Under the pieces are notes generated by a model. That model had not been told where the DNA came from and searched no databases. It was given only the letters and a program-made list of their open reading frames with translations. Positions 51,758 to 61,500 of a stretch of 64,000 nt of DNA are shown here, piece by piece (positions within the stretch are counted from its first letter, which is position 1; each line of letters begins with the position of its first letter). The stretch is from Pelagovum sp. HNIBRBA483. Its GTDB lineage: Bacteria > Pseudomonadota > Alphaproteobacteria > Rhodobacterales > Rhodobacteraceae. The stretch lies in NCBI RefSeq assembly GCF_040931995.1, contig NZ_CP162412.1:2326001-2390000 (forward strand), read 5' to 3'. Position numbers and translations under genes: made by a program.

Positions 51758-53236
51758 TTACTCGACCGTGATCATATGCCAGCGGACAGCATCATTCTTG
51801 ACCTCATCAAGGTTCGAAACCCGCGACGATACCCCGACAAGCCTTGTCACTGTGTAGGGGATAAGCGTTCCAGACGTCTCAAGCAGATGCTCTTGGGCCG
51901 CGACATAGATTGCGCGACGTTTTTCGAAGTCCAGTTCGCGGCGTGCATCTGCCAACATTGCGTCAAATGCCTCGTCCTTGTAGTAGCTCTCGTTCCATTT
52001 GGCCGTCGAGAGGTAGATCTCGTGCAGCGCTTGGTCCGCAGGACGCTCGTTCCAGCGGGTCGCGGACACGTCCTTCTTCATCCATACCTCCGACCAGTAA
52101 CCATCGGTCGGCGCTTGCACCACGTTAACGCGGATGCCTGCAGCTGCGGCCTGCTCCTGATAGGCGACGGCAAGCGTGGGCCATGTCGGCTCCAGAGTCG
52201 AGACATGGACATCAATGTCGATGCCATCCGGGTATCCTGCTTCGGCCAGCAGCGCCTTGGCTTTCTCGATGTCCTGCGGGCAGCTCAGGTCAGCACGATA
52301 CTGGTCGTTTGGTTCGACGGGAGTATCACAGGACACGATGCCTTCGCCGCCCAGAACCAGCGCGACCAACTCTTCCCGATCGGCGGCCATTCGCACCGCC
52401 TGACGAACGCGGATGTCATTGAACGGCTCCACGTCAGTGCGGAATACAAGGCCACGCCAGTTCCCTGTGGGAATGGTCTGAACCGTGAAATTGTCAGAAC
52501 TGGTCAACATAACCCGCTGTTGAGCGGTGATGCCGCGCTCCATATCAATCTGACCACCCAAAAGCGCCTGCAAACGGGCTTGGCCGTCGGCGATACCGAT
52601 GATTTCCATACGCGCCACACCGGGTGCGCCTTCCCAATAATCGGGATTGGCTACCAGCACAGTGGTGCCCTCGGGATCAAAGGTCTCGACCATAAAGGGG
52701 CCAGTGCCATTGCCGGATACTGCGATATTATCACCAGACCCTTCGTTCAGCATCCGGAGGCGGTAGTCCATCAACTGCAAGGGCATGTCTGCGAAAGGCG
52801 TGTTCAGTGTGAATTGAACAGTCATGTCGTCGAGCGCCTCAACGCCAGTGATCATCTGTACTGCTGAACGCGCCGGGCTGTCACTTTCGGGATCAAGCAC
52901 GCGGTTGATCGAATAGACCACATCATCCGCTTCAAATGTAGAACCATCATGGAACGTCACACCGTCGCGAAGCTTGAAGGTCCAAACCGTCGCGTCCTCA
53001 TTTGCTTCCCAGCTGGTCGCCAGATCTGCTTGCGGCCTGCCATCCAGACCGGGACGGACAAGGCGGCTCATGATCTTCTCGGTGATCTGGAACACACGTC
53101 CTTTCGAAATCGGGTCCAAGCTGGATTGTGCGCCAAAGCCAAGCTCGTGCGCCTGACGGAACGTTCCGCTTGGTTCGGCCGACGCAATCCCTGCGGACAG
53201 CGCAATCACCGAAGCCATCGTGATCAGTTTTCTCAT
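51758..53236 (-). CDS. ABC transporter substrate-binding protein, family 5
   Basis: Periplasmic receptor of 492 residues, first gene of the importer operon. The ATG has GGGAGGAAGATAA directly upstream. The signal peptide MRKLITMASVIALSAGIASA ends at an Ala-x-Ala site before EPSG. The body carries ADLATSWEANEDATVWTFKL followed by RDGVTFHDGSTFEADDVVYS, the family 5 consensus. Members bind peptides, opines, nickel-chelates, glutathione or sugars. The gene order and converging catabolic operon suggest that it imports the substrate of that operon. Two cysteines are near residues 320-335 (VSCDTPVEPNDQYRADLSC). Confidence 0.93.
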   Translation of the reverse strand: MRKLITMASVIALSAGIASAEPSGTFRQAHELGFGAQSSLDPISKGRVFQITEKIMSRLVRPGLDGRPQADLATSWEANEDATVWTFKLRDGVTFHDGSTFEADDVVYSINRVLDPESDSPARSAVQMITGVEALDDMTVQFTLNTPFADMPLQLMDYRLRMLNEGSGDNIAVSGNGTGPFMVETFDPEGTTVLVANPDYWEGAPGVARMEIIGIADGQARLQALLGGQIDMERGITAQQRVMLTSSDNFTVQTIPTGNWRGLVFRTDVEPFNDIRVRQAVRMAADREELVALVLGGEGIVSCDTPVEPNDQYRADLSCPQDIEKAKALLAEAGYPDGIDIDVHVSTLEPTWPTLAVAYQEQAAAAGIRVNVVQAPTDGYWSEVWMKKDVSATRWNERPADQALHEIYLSTAKWNESYYKDEAFDAMLADARRELDFEKRRAIYVAAQEHLLETSGTLIPYTVTRLVGVSSRVSNLDEVKNDAVRWHMITVE

Positions 53237-53755
53237 TTATCTTCCTCCCATTTGTCGCGCAGCTTTGTTGCTGTCGCTTTGACAAGATGTTCCGCCTGGC
53301 GCTCGCTCATCGACAAGCACAAATTGGGCTACTGATAGATATGAAAAACAATATCCATCACTGTTTTTCGGCACACATCATCCAACAAGTCTTTTCGCTT
53401 TACAGTCTCAGAACAAATACAGTTCTTTGAGGATTCCATTTGTAAAGAACATGAAAAGGGCAGCGTGCGAGGCATCAACTGGCTCTGCGCATGCCCAAGA
53501 TGCTATCGCGCAAGACCGGATCCGGCGCCAATTATCGTCTTCGTTTCATTCCTCCCCTAGGCGCCGCTTGTTCAAACTCATTCGGCGCGTACCGCTGAAA
53601 TCAATTGTCGAGCGGGCGGGTGCGTTCCGTCAAATGTAAAAAAAGCGCTCCATAGATAAAAAAATCGCCATCTATTCTCGACCGAAAGCTGTGTTGTAAA
53701 ATAGAAATTTAGTTGGGATCTGTATAAGAGCATCGAGTAATTGAGGGCACTGCCG
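53237..53755. other. divergent intergenic region between the importer and peptidase E genes
   Basis: About 520 bases without a supported gene; open frames here lack family resemblance. It must hold the promoter of the importer operon. Near its left end is an inverted repeat (53334-53359) that could be an operator. The right end (53630-53720) is AT-rich and is probably the peptidase E promoter. Confidence 0.5.
53334..53359. promoter_or_regulatory. inverted repeat upstream of the ABC importer operon
   Basis: GATAGATAT and ATATCCATC, eight of nine positions complementary, are separated by eight bases (GAAAAACA). The dyad centre lies about 110 bases upstream of the importer ATG. The symmetry fits a dimeric regulator, but the site does not match a family consensus that I can name, and AT-rich palindromes arise by chance. 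Confidence 0.3.
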
Positions 53756-54454
53756 GTGAAAAAAGCAGGAAAAATCATTGCGATTGGCGGCGGGGGCTTC
53801 ACGCATGGGCTCGATCCCACCTTGGACGACTTCTGCCTCGACTTTGTTCCGCCGCAACCCAATGTGGGTTTTGTCGGGCTTGCCAGCCTTGAGTCCGAAG
53901 AAAAAATTGAACGTTTTTACGACCGTTTTGGTGGATCTGCCGCATCGCTCTCGCATTTGTCGCACGACGCATCAGCGACAGAGTCGAAACTCTGGCTCGC
54001 TGGCAAGCATCTCGTCTATTTCGGCGGCGGCAACACCGCCCACCTCATTGCACAGCTCAAAAGCAGACACCTCGCTCAGCTTTTCAGGCACGCAAATGCC
54101 GACGGCCTTGTGATTGCGGGAGTAAGTGCCGGTGGCGTCTGTTGGTTTGATTGGGCGCTCTCAGATTCAGGCGGCAAGGGCTACGCGCCGCTAGCGGGGC
54201 TAGGATTTGTGGCGTCAGGTGTATGTCCTCATTATAGCGAAGAACATCAACGCGCGCCCGTGTTTGAACGGCTGATCACGGAAGACCCGACCCTTTCAGG
54301 CTACGCCATAGACGATGGTGCCTGCCTTGTTGCGCAGTCAGGCAAGGCGGTTGGATCATTCTCAGCGCGCGAAAATGCGGCGGTGCATTTCGTAGAAAAT
54401 GTCAAAGGCACAGCTACATCTCGCAAGCTTGCACCCTACAGCTTTAATAGCTGA
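53756..54454 (+). CDS. peptidase S51 family (peptidase E-like)
   Basis: Class I glutamine-amidotransferase-fold serine peptidase, 232 residues. A GTG start at 53756 is preferred (GAGG nine bases upstream), giving VKKAGKIIAIGGGGFTHGLD; a TTG at 53741 is the alternative. The nucleophile Ser is in VIAGVSAGGVCWFDWALSD near residue 123, and HLVYFGGGNTAHLIAQL and LVAQSGKAVGSFSARENA are typical. Peptidase E cleaves Asp-X dipeptides; cyanophycinases are related. The gene stands alone between the importer operon and the second LysR gene; a peptide import link is possible. Confidence 0.88.
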   Translation: MKKAGKIIAIGGGGFTHGLDPTLDDFCLDFVPPQPNVGFVGLASLESEEKIERFYDRFGGSAASLSHLSHDASATESKLWLAGKHLVYFGGGNTAHLIAQLKSRHLAQLFRHANADGLVIAGVSAGGVCWFDWALSDSGGKGYAPLAGLGFVASGVCPHYSEEHQRAPVFERLITEDPTLSGYAIDDGACLVAQSGKAVGSFSARENAAVHFVENVKGTATSRKLAPYSFNS

Positions 54455-54462
54455 ACCGCCCG

Positions 54463-55362
54463 TCAGCTTTGCATAAATTGGCGAGCCTGCTCTTCTATCC
54501 ACTCGCAAACAATGCGCAGCTCTTTACGCTTTCGTGCTTCATTGCGTGTCAACAGATAGAACGCGCGGCTCGGAGCCAGATCAATCGCGAATGGCTTTGC
54601 AAGTTGGCCCTTCTCCACATCACCATCCATCAATGGAAACACCCCAAGCGCAACACCCTGCCCGTCTTTCACCGCGCGCTGAACCATGTTTGAATCCACG
54701 ATGACAACTTCGCTTTCGGGCTGAAGGTTTGGGCAGCCAGCCTGCGCGAACCAGTTACGCCATTCGCTGCGGTCGTGTTGATGAATTATGGGCCAATTGA
54801 CTAGGTCAGAGGGCTGAGAAAGCATCCCGCCCTGTTCAAGGAGCTGCGGGCTCACAATGGGCGAATAACACACATCCATAAGCTTCGTAGCTTCGAGCTT
54901 TTTCCAATCCCCCATACCCCAGTCAACAGCTATATCGGTTGTCATTTGCGCAGCACTCGTGATGCGCCCGCCATGGTGCACGATAAGTTCGATATTGGGG
55001 TGTTCTTTGGCCAGCTTTGACAATCGTGGCCCAAGCCAGCGCGAGCCAAAAATCGGGCCCACAGCGATCGTCACAGTTCTGCGGCTTGCACCGGAATGCA
55101 GCTCCACTTCCGCCCGAATATCTTCAAATGCGCGCGACAACACCTTGGCCAGCGAGCGGCCCGCGTCCGTAAGATCCACAGCACGGGTATGCCGGTGAAA
55201 GAGTTTGCAGCCCCAATCTTTCTCTAGCTGCCTGATCTGGTTGCTTACAGTTGTAGCACTGACAAGTAGCTCTTCGGCAGCATGCTTAAAGCTCAGATGC
55301 CGCGCAGCTGCTTCAAAAGTGCGCAGGGCCGTCAGGGGCAATCGTCTCGTCGGAATGGCCAA
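54463..55362 (-). CDS. LysR family transcriptional regulator, GcvA-like
   Basis: Regulator of 299 residues. The DNA-binding helix-turn-helix is LPLTALRTFEAAARHLSFKH followed by AAEELLVSATTVSNQIRQLE, of the GcvA type. The C-terminal effector domain spans about residues 95-299. The start at 55362 is a TTG with no ATG in frame nearby, so the exact N-terminus is uncertain. It is divergent from the ketopantoate-reductase-like gene across 143 bases, the usual arrangement for a regulator of that operon. Confidence 0.92.
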   Translation of the reverse strand: MAIPTRRLPLTALRTFEAAARHLSFKHAAEELLVSATTVSNQIRQLEKDWGCKLFHRHTRAVDLTDAGRSLAKVLSRAFEDIRAEVELHSGASRRTVTIAVGPIFGSRWLGPRLSKLAKEHPNIELIVHHGGRITSAAQMTTDIAVDWGMGDWKKLEATKLMDVCYSPIVSPQLLEQGGMLSQPSDLVNWPIIHQHDRSEWRNWFAQAGCPNLQPESEVVIVDSNMVQRAVKDGQGVALGVFPLMDGDVEKGQLAKPFAIDLAPSRAFYLLTRNEARKRKELRIVCEWIEEQARQFMQS

Positions 55363-55505
55363 GGCTGCAACTTCATGGATAAAAATTTCATAATCTATAG
55401 GGTTCGCAAATCTCGTTTGTCAATGCCGATGAAAATCATGACTTTTTAGAAGAAACGCTGGTTGAGAGACACAGCACAAGTTTTGATATCGAGAGGCAAA
55501 AGTCC

Positions 55506-56441
55506 GTGAAGATTGCAGTATTCGGCGCAGGCGCGATGGGGTCTCTCTATGCTGCCCGCTTTGCAATGGCAGGCCACAGTGTTGTCGTTGTCGACCCTTG
55601 GGGGGCGCATATCGCCGCAATCAACGCCAGTGGTCTGCGCCTGCGCGGGCCCGATGGCGAGCATCATATCGAGGGCATCCAAGCGTCAGTTTCGCCAGAT
55701 ATTGCCGAAGCAGCCGAGCTAGTCGTCATCGCAACAAAGGCGTCCGCGGTTGGTACGGCAGCAAAGGCGATTGCCCCTCTCATTAGGGCTAACACAACGG
55801 TGCTGACGATTCAGAATGGCCTCGGCGCAGGCGCGCGAATTGCCGATCACTTGCCGCCAGAGAGCACGCTTCTTGGCGTAGCCGACGGCTTCGGAGCCTC
55901 GATGGTTGAGCCCGGTTTTGTGCAACACACGGCTATGAAGCTGATACGCCTCGGCGAAGTTAGAGGCGGCATGACACCCCGCCTCAATTCGATGGAAAAA
56001 ACATGGCAACAAGCAGGTTTCAATGCCAAAGCATTTGACGATATCCACCAGCTGATCTGGGAAAAGCTGCTTTGCAATGTGACACTATCGGCACCTTGCA
56101 CGGTCTATGATTGCACTGTTGGAGAGCTTCTTGCAAATGCTGAGCCATGGGCGAATGCGCTTGCTTGCACACAGGAGGCCTATGCCTGCGGGCTGGCCGA
56201 GAACATCCGCTTCTCGTTCGATGATCCAATCGACTACGTCACCAAATTCGCCGAAGTGGTCGCCAAAGCCAGCCCCTCAATGCGACTTGATCACATGGCG
56301 CGGCGTGCGTCAGAAATTGACTTCATCAACGGCGCGATCCCGCCGCTTGGGAAAAAGCACAATATCCCGACACCGATGAACGAAAAATTTTCCGCCGACG
56401 TGCGGCGACTGGAAGAAGCCTTCCTTGAAGATGCCTCATGA
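55506..56441 (+). CDS. ketopantoate reductase family protein (PanE/ApbA-like), catabolic context
   Basis: NAD(P)-dependent reductase or dehydrogenase of 311 residues with GTG start. The N-terminus KIAVFGAGAMGSLYAARFAM is the Rossmann motif, followed by ATKASAVGTAAKAIAPLIR and TVLTIQNGLGAGARIADHLP. The catalytic Lys region EKLLCNVTLSAPCTVYDCTV lies near residue 185. It is coupled by ATGA to a fumarylacetoacetase-family hydrolase and driven from a LysR-controlled promoter, which points to a catabolic 2-oxoacid or hydroxyacid reaction and not pantothenate synthesis. Confidence 0.87.
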   Translation: MKIAVFGAGAMGSLYAARFAMAGHSVVVVDPWGAHIAAINASGLRLRGPDGEHHIEGIQASVSPDIAEAAELVVIATKASAVGTAAKAIAPLIRANTTVLTIQNGLGAGARIADHLPPESTLLGVADGFGASMVEPGFVQHTAMKLIRLGEVRGGMTPRLNSMEKTWQQAGFNAKAFDDIHQLIWEKLLCNVTLSAPCTVYDCTVGELLANAEPWANALACTQEAYACGLAENIRFSFDDPIDYVTKFAEVVAKASPSMRLDHMARRASEIDFINGAIPPLGKKHNIPTPMNEKFSADVRRLEEAFLEDAS

Positions 56442-57289
56442 AAATCGCAAGTTTCCAACACGAAGGCCGCGCGCTTTATGGTTTGGTTGACGGCGAAAGC
56501 GTGCGCCCAGTCTCCGATGTTAATCTGGCGGTTTACCCAACGTTGCGCGCACTTCTTGACGCAGGAACGCTTGCGGACCTGCCGAGTTTATGCGCCTCAA
56601 AATCGGTGCCCCTCGCCTCTGTGCAGCTTTTGCCTCCTGTCCCTAACCCGTCAAAGATCTTATGCATTGGGTTGAATTACAAAAAGCCCTATCCCCTCCC
56701 CGGCACCACGTTTGACACCGACAATATTGTCATTTTCGGCCGGCATAATGACAGTTTCGTCGCCCACGGTCAGCCACTGGAAATGCCGGTTGGAGAAGCG
56801 GGGCTCAGCTACGATTTTGAAGGTGAAATAGCCGTCGTTATCGGCACGACCTGCCGCCATGTTCAACCTACGACCGCTCTTAATCATCTGGCTGGATATG
56901 CCTGCATGAACGAAGGGTCCGTCCGGGGCTGGCAAAAGCACTCGATCCATGCAGGTAAGAACTTCCATGCCTCTGGCGCTTGGGGCCCTTGGTTGGCAAC
57001 AGCTGACGAGACTGCCCCGATCGAAGAGATGCGCCTTGTTACGCGCGTCAACGGAACTGTCATGCAAGAGACAACTGGGGCGCAAATGATCCACAATCTG
57101 CCAAAGCTGATTTCCTATCTGTCGCACATCACCCAGTTAAACCCAGGAGATGTAATCGCCACCGGCTCGCCCGATGGCACAGGCGGAAGTCGCACGCCAA
57201 CCGCATTTCTAAAACCCGACGATGTGGTCGAAGTCGAAGTTTCGACTGTCGGCACACTCGCAAACCCCGTTGCCCACCCCCAGAACTGA
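56438..57289 (+). CDS. fumarylacetoacetate hydrolase family protein
   Basis: Metal-dependent C-C bond hydrolase or oxaloacetate-decarboxylase-like enzyme of 283 residues. Typical features are ILCIGLNYKKPYPLPGTTFD, the metal site YDFEGEIAVVIGTTCR with its Glu pair, and MNEGSVRGWQKHS in the active-site lid. GKNFHASGAWGPWL and VIATGSPDGTGGSR close the site. The ATG overlaps the preceding gene. Members process ring-cleavage products and ketoacids; the substrate here is unknown. It is followed 20 bases later by a GcvT-type gene. Confidence 0.92.
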   Translation: MKIASFQHEGRALYGLVDGESVRPVSDVNLAVYPTLRALLDAGTLADLPSLCASKSVPLASVQLLPPVPNPSKILCIGLNYKKPYPLPGTTFDTDNIVIFGRHNDSFVAHGQPLEMPVGEAGLSYDFEGEIAVVIGTTCRHVQPTTALNHLAGYACMNEGSVRGWQKHSIHAGKNFHASGAWGPWLATADETAPIEEMRLVTRVNGTVMQETTGAQMIHNLPKLISYLSHITQLNPGDVIATGSPDGTGGSRTPTAFLKPDDVVEVEVSTVGTLANPVAHPQN

Positions 57290-57308
57290 GCAAGCAAGGA
57301 CACGCGCG

Positions 57309-58556
57309 ATGCACGCCTCTCTCAAGAAACTCCGCTTTTCTGTGAAACCAATTCCTGTCGAGGGCGATCGCCCCGTAGAACTGGCGCGCACGATGGCAGT
57401 TCATCCCCTGACCTATCAGGAGTTGCCCTATGACCCTGAGTATTCGCTCTATGCAGGCCGCCTAACGCCAGAGAAAATGTCAAATGCCACGCCTGATGAA
57501 ATGTATTGGAAAGCGCGCCAGGAGATCATTTTTCGCCATACCGGCGAACATCCTTACCAAATTGCCGGACCAGATGCGCTAGCGCTCTTGCAGCGCATAT
57601 TTCCGCGCGATGTGTCCAAGGTCAAAACAGGCCGTTGTTCCTATCAATTCGCCTGCTACGATGACGGAGGCATGATCACAGACGGCCTTTTGCTGCGTAT
57701 CGCGGACGATGTATTCTGGTTTGCTCAGGCTGATGGCGATCTCTTCTCATGGTATAAAGCACACGCAATCGATCTTGATGTCACGATCAGTGATCCTGAA
57801 GTCTGGGTGAGTCAAATTCAGGGCCCCCGCTCCATGGAGCTTTTGGAGCATCTGCTCGACGGCGAAATGCCCAGCCCGTGGCGCTATTTTGATTGGGCCG
57901 AAGTCTCGATGGCCGGTGAAAAGGTGATTATCAGCCGCACCGGCTTTACCAACGAGTTGGGCTGGGAGATTTATTTCCGCCCCGAAAACAAAATCGAAAT
58001 GCTCGGAGATCTGATCCTTGAAGAAGGCGCCAAAAAAGGAATGATCCTGACGGCGACGCCCGGTTTTCGTTGTCGCAGGATAGAGGCAGGCTTGCTATCT
58101 GCGGGTCAGGACTTCACCCCAGACACAACGCCATTCTCAGTTGGCTTGGGTAAGTTTATCGACTTTGACAGCGGCGATTTTATCGGTCGCGAGGCCCTCA
58201 TGGTCGCCGACAAAACCTGCCGCAGTTGGGGCATGCGCGTAGAGGGCGGCATAGCCCTTCGTGGTGACACGCTGGAGCAAAACGGCAAGATCGTTGGCCG
58301 CGTCACCTCGAGCACTTGGTCACCGTTTCAAGTGTGTGGCGTCGGAATCGTCCATCTGACGGGAGCCGACCTCGGGCCAGGCGATATCGTCGATGTTCAT
58401 TGCAATGATGGCAACCTGCACCGCGCTCAGCTGTGCACATTGCCGATGTATGACCCAAAGGGCGAACTTGTTCGCGGCATCAACACGACCATCCCCCGCG
58501 CGCCTGAGCCTTGGGCGGGCATCCCAAGTACCGAAAGGCTGGCGACTGCCACCTAA
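57309..58556 (+). CDS. aminomethyltransferase family (GcvT-like) folate-dependent enzyme
   Basis: 415-residue GcvT-fold protein, second DmdA-related enzyme in the window. The ATG at 57309 has AGGA six to ten bases upstream. The N-terminal ~80 residues (IPVEGDRPVELARTMAVHPL) precede the folate-binding domain YWKARQEIIFRHTGEHPYQI. Later, RTGFTNELGWEIYFRPENKI and RIEAGLLSAGQDFTPDTTPF are GcvT signatures, and SSTWSPFQVCGVGIVHLTGA is in the C-terminal barrel. It probably moves a methyl or methylene group to tetrahydrofolate from an N-, O- or S-methyl substrate. It lies 40 bases before the oxidoreductase gene. Confidence 0.86.
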   Translation: MHASLKKLRFSVKPIPVEGDRPVELARTMAVHPLTYQELPYDPEYSLYAGRLTPEKMSNATPDEMYWKARQEIIFRHTGEHPYQIAGPDALALLQRIFPRDVSKVKTGRCSYQFACYDDGGMITDGLLLRIADDVFWFAQADGDLFSWYKAHAIDLDVTISDPEVWVSQIQGPRSMELLEHLLDGEMPSPWRYFDWAEVSMAGEKVIISRTGFTNELGWEIYFRPENKIEMLGDLILEEGAKKGMILTATPGFRCRRIEAGLLSAGQDFTPDTTPFSVGLGKFIDFDSGDFIGREALMVADKTCRSWGMRVEGGIALRGDTLEQNGKIVGRVTSSTWSPFQVCGVGIVHLTGADLGPGDIVDVHCNDGNLHRAQLCTLPMYDPKGELVRGINTTIPRAPEPWAGIPSTERLATAT

Positions 58557-58595
58557 CCCTTCACACAAAATTCAGCCGACATGGGAGCACATGCA

Positions 58596-61500
58596 ATGTT
58601 GCGCGACGTGGAGCTATCAGATCGGTATGATCTGACGAAATCGTCTGTCCTTCTGTCGGGCACACAGGCCCTCGTGCGAGCGACATTGATGCAGCGCGCG
58701 CGGGATAAGGCGGCAGGCCTAAACACCGCAGCTTATGTCTCTGGCTACCGAGGGTCGCCGTTGGGCGCCGTTGATACGGCGTTTCAAAGCGCAGCGAAGC
58801 TGCTTGAGCCTGCAAACATCAAGTTCCAGGCAGGGCTGAACGAAGATATTGCCGCCACCGCGATTTGGGGAACACAACAAGCCGAACTTCGTGGCGAAGG
58901 GCTTTATGACGGGGTCTTTGGCTTTTGGTATGGCAAAGGCCCTGGCGTCGACCGCTCTGGCGATGTGTTGCGCCATGCAAACCTTGCAGGCTCATCGGCC
59001 TTGGGCGGTGTGCTAATTGCGGCAGGTGACGATCACACATGTGAAAGCTCCACCACCTGCCATCAATCCGAGCTCGCGTTGATCGACGCCATGATCCCGA
59101 TCTTGTCTCCCGCCGGGGTTCAGGAGCTGCTGGATTATAGCATTCATGGTTGGGCCATGAGCCGATTTTCTGGCTGTTGGGTCGGGTTGAAATCAGTCAA
59201 AGACACCATCGAGGCGACAGCTGTTGTCAACGCCGACCCATCGCGTGTGAAACAGCAAATCCCCTCAGATGTCGTATTGCCAGTTGGCGGGCTAAACATT
59301 CGTCTGGGCGACTCGCCACAAGAGCAAGAAGCCCGGCTTCATGACTACAAGATCCCCGCAGCGCAGGCCTATGCACGCGCTAACGCATTGGATCATCGCG
59401 TGCATGGAGCAGCCTCGGCGCGGATCGGCATCGTCTCTTCTGGCAAGAGCTGGCTTGATACAGCGCATGCGCTGGAAATGTTGGCGCTCAGCGCGGCCGA
59501 TCTCGAGCAAATGGGCGTCACAACCTACAAGGTCGGGCTCGTCTGGCCGCTCGACCAGCAGAACTTTCAAGACTGGGCCGCAGGTCTTGATACCATCATC
59601 GTGGTTGAGGAAAAGCGTCCTATACTTGAGCCGCAAGTGCGCGAAGCCGCTGCGCGCGCAACCGTGATTATCGGTGCCAAAGATACAAACGGCGATGTCC
59701 TTTTCCCCTCGAAAATGGATTTGAACCCCGCAAAGATTGCACTTGGGCTGGCGCGGGCCTTTGGTCAGAGCGGACTCGATATGTCCATGACGCTTCCAAA
59801 AATCGAGCGTTTACAAGAGCTCGCGCTGCACGACGCGCCCTCAGCTTTGATAGAGCGCAAACCATGGTTCTGCGCGGGCTGCCCCCACAGTAGCTCGACG
59901 AGATTGCCCGACGGAGCACGCGCCTATGCGGGTATTGGCTGTCATTACATGGCGCAATGGATGGACCGTGAAACCAGCGGCCACACCCATATGGGCGGCG
60001 AAGGAGCAAACTGGATCGGCGAATCCCAGTTTTCCAAACGCAGCCACGTTTTTCAAAATATGGGAGACGGAACCTACAACCACTCCGGCAGTCTGGCCGT
60101 TAAGGCTGCTGTCTATTCCGGCGCGAAAATCACTTACAAGATCCTCTACAACGATGCCGTAGCCATGACAGGCGGACAGACGCACGAGGGCGCAATGTCA
60201 CCCTTCCACATCGCCGCCGAGCTAACCGCCTTCGGGGTTCGCAAAGTCGTTGCCGTCATCGATGAAAAAGAAGATGTCCCCGCCCTTCCCCCAAATGTGC
60301 CCGTCGTTTTGCGCAAAGAACTGGAGCGCGTTCAAAACGAGTTGCAAGCCATCGAAGGCGTTACCGCGATCATCTACATTCAAACCTGCGCAGCCGAAAA
60401 GCGCCGCCGCCGTAAGCGCGGTCAATTTTCCAATCCGGACCAGCGCGTGTTCATCAACCCAGCCGTCTGCGAAGGCTGTGGAGATTGCGGCAAGGCTTCC
60501 AACTGTGTCGCCATTCTGCCGCTCGAAACGCCCTTGGGGCGCAAACGCAAGATCGACCAATCAAGCTGCAACAAAGATTTCTCTTGTCTCAATGGTTTCT
60601 GCCCGAGCTTCGTTACCGTTTCAGGAACAAAACCAAAGGTTCAGCTTCCTTCCGAGCTATCGCTGCCTGATTTGCCCGATCCTGTTCTGCCTGCACTCGA
60701 CGGCGTATGGAGCATCTTGATCACTGGGATAGGCGGAACGGGTGTTGTGACCGTTGGCGCACTCCTCACGATGGCGGCGCATCTGGAAGGTAAAGGCGCA
60801 GCAGAGTTGCAGATGGCCGGGTTGGCCCAAAAAGGCGGTGCAGTTTCGATTCATTGTCGAATTGCGCCTACACCCAATGACATCAAGGCAACTCGACTGG
60901 CCGTGGGGGAGGCCAACGCGGTCATAAGCGGCGATATGGTCGTCACTGGAGCGCAGAAATCACTTGAATTAATGCAGCGTGGCAGGACGCGCGTTCTGGC
61001 CAGTACACATGAGGCGATGACGGGTCAGTTCACCCTTGAGCCAGAGCTTCGTATTCCCCACGACCGTTTGCTGCAAGCCGTAGAAAAGCGTGTAGGCGCA
61101 GACGCAGTGCAAAGGATTGATGGCGTCGCAGCCTCCAAGCAGTATTTGGGCGATAGCATCTATAGCAATGTCCTGCTCCTGGGCGCCGCGTGGCAAGCGG
61201 GCCTTATCCCCCTGAGCCGCGAAGCTCTCCATATGGCGATTAGGCTCAACAGGGCAGGCGTTGAAGGCAACATGCGCGCCTTTGAAATCGGTCGCTGGAT
61301 GATTGCCGCCCCTGCCCAGCCAAAGCCAAGCTTGTTGACAGCGTCATCAGAAGAAAACCGGCTCGAAAGCCTCGCAAAATTCCTGGTGGATTACCAAGGG
61401 CCCAAATTGGCCAAACGTTTTCTGACCCTCGTTGACCAGGCTGCACAAGCCGAAAAAGCAAAGCGGCTTAACGGTTTTTCAGAGGCCGTCGCCGAAGGCT

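Noticed and set aside
55506..56441. Assignment as biosynthetic panE
   Set aside because: It lies in a LysR-controlled catabolic unit far from panB-panC, and the family is functionally broad.
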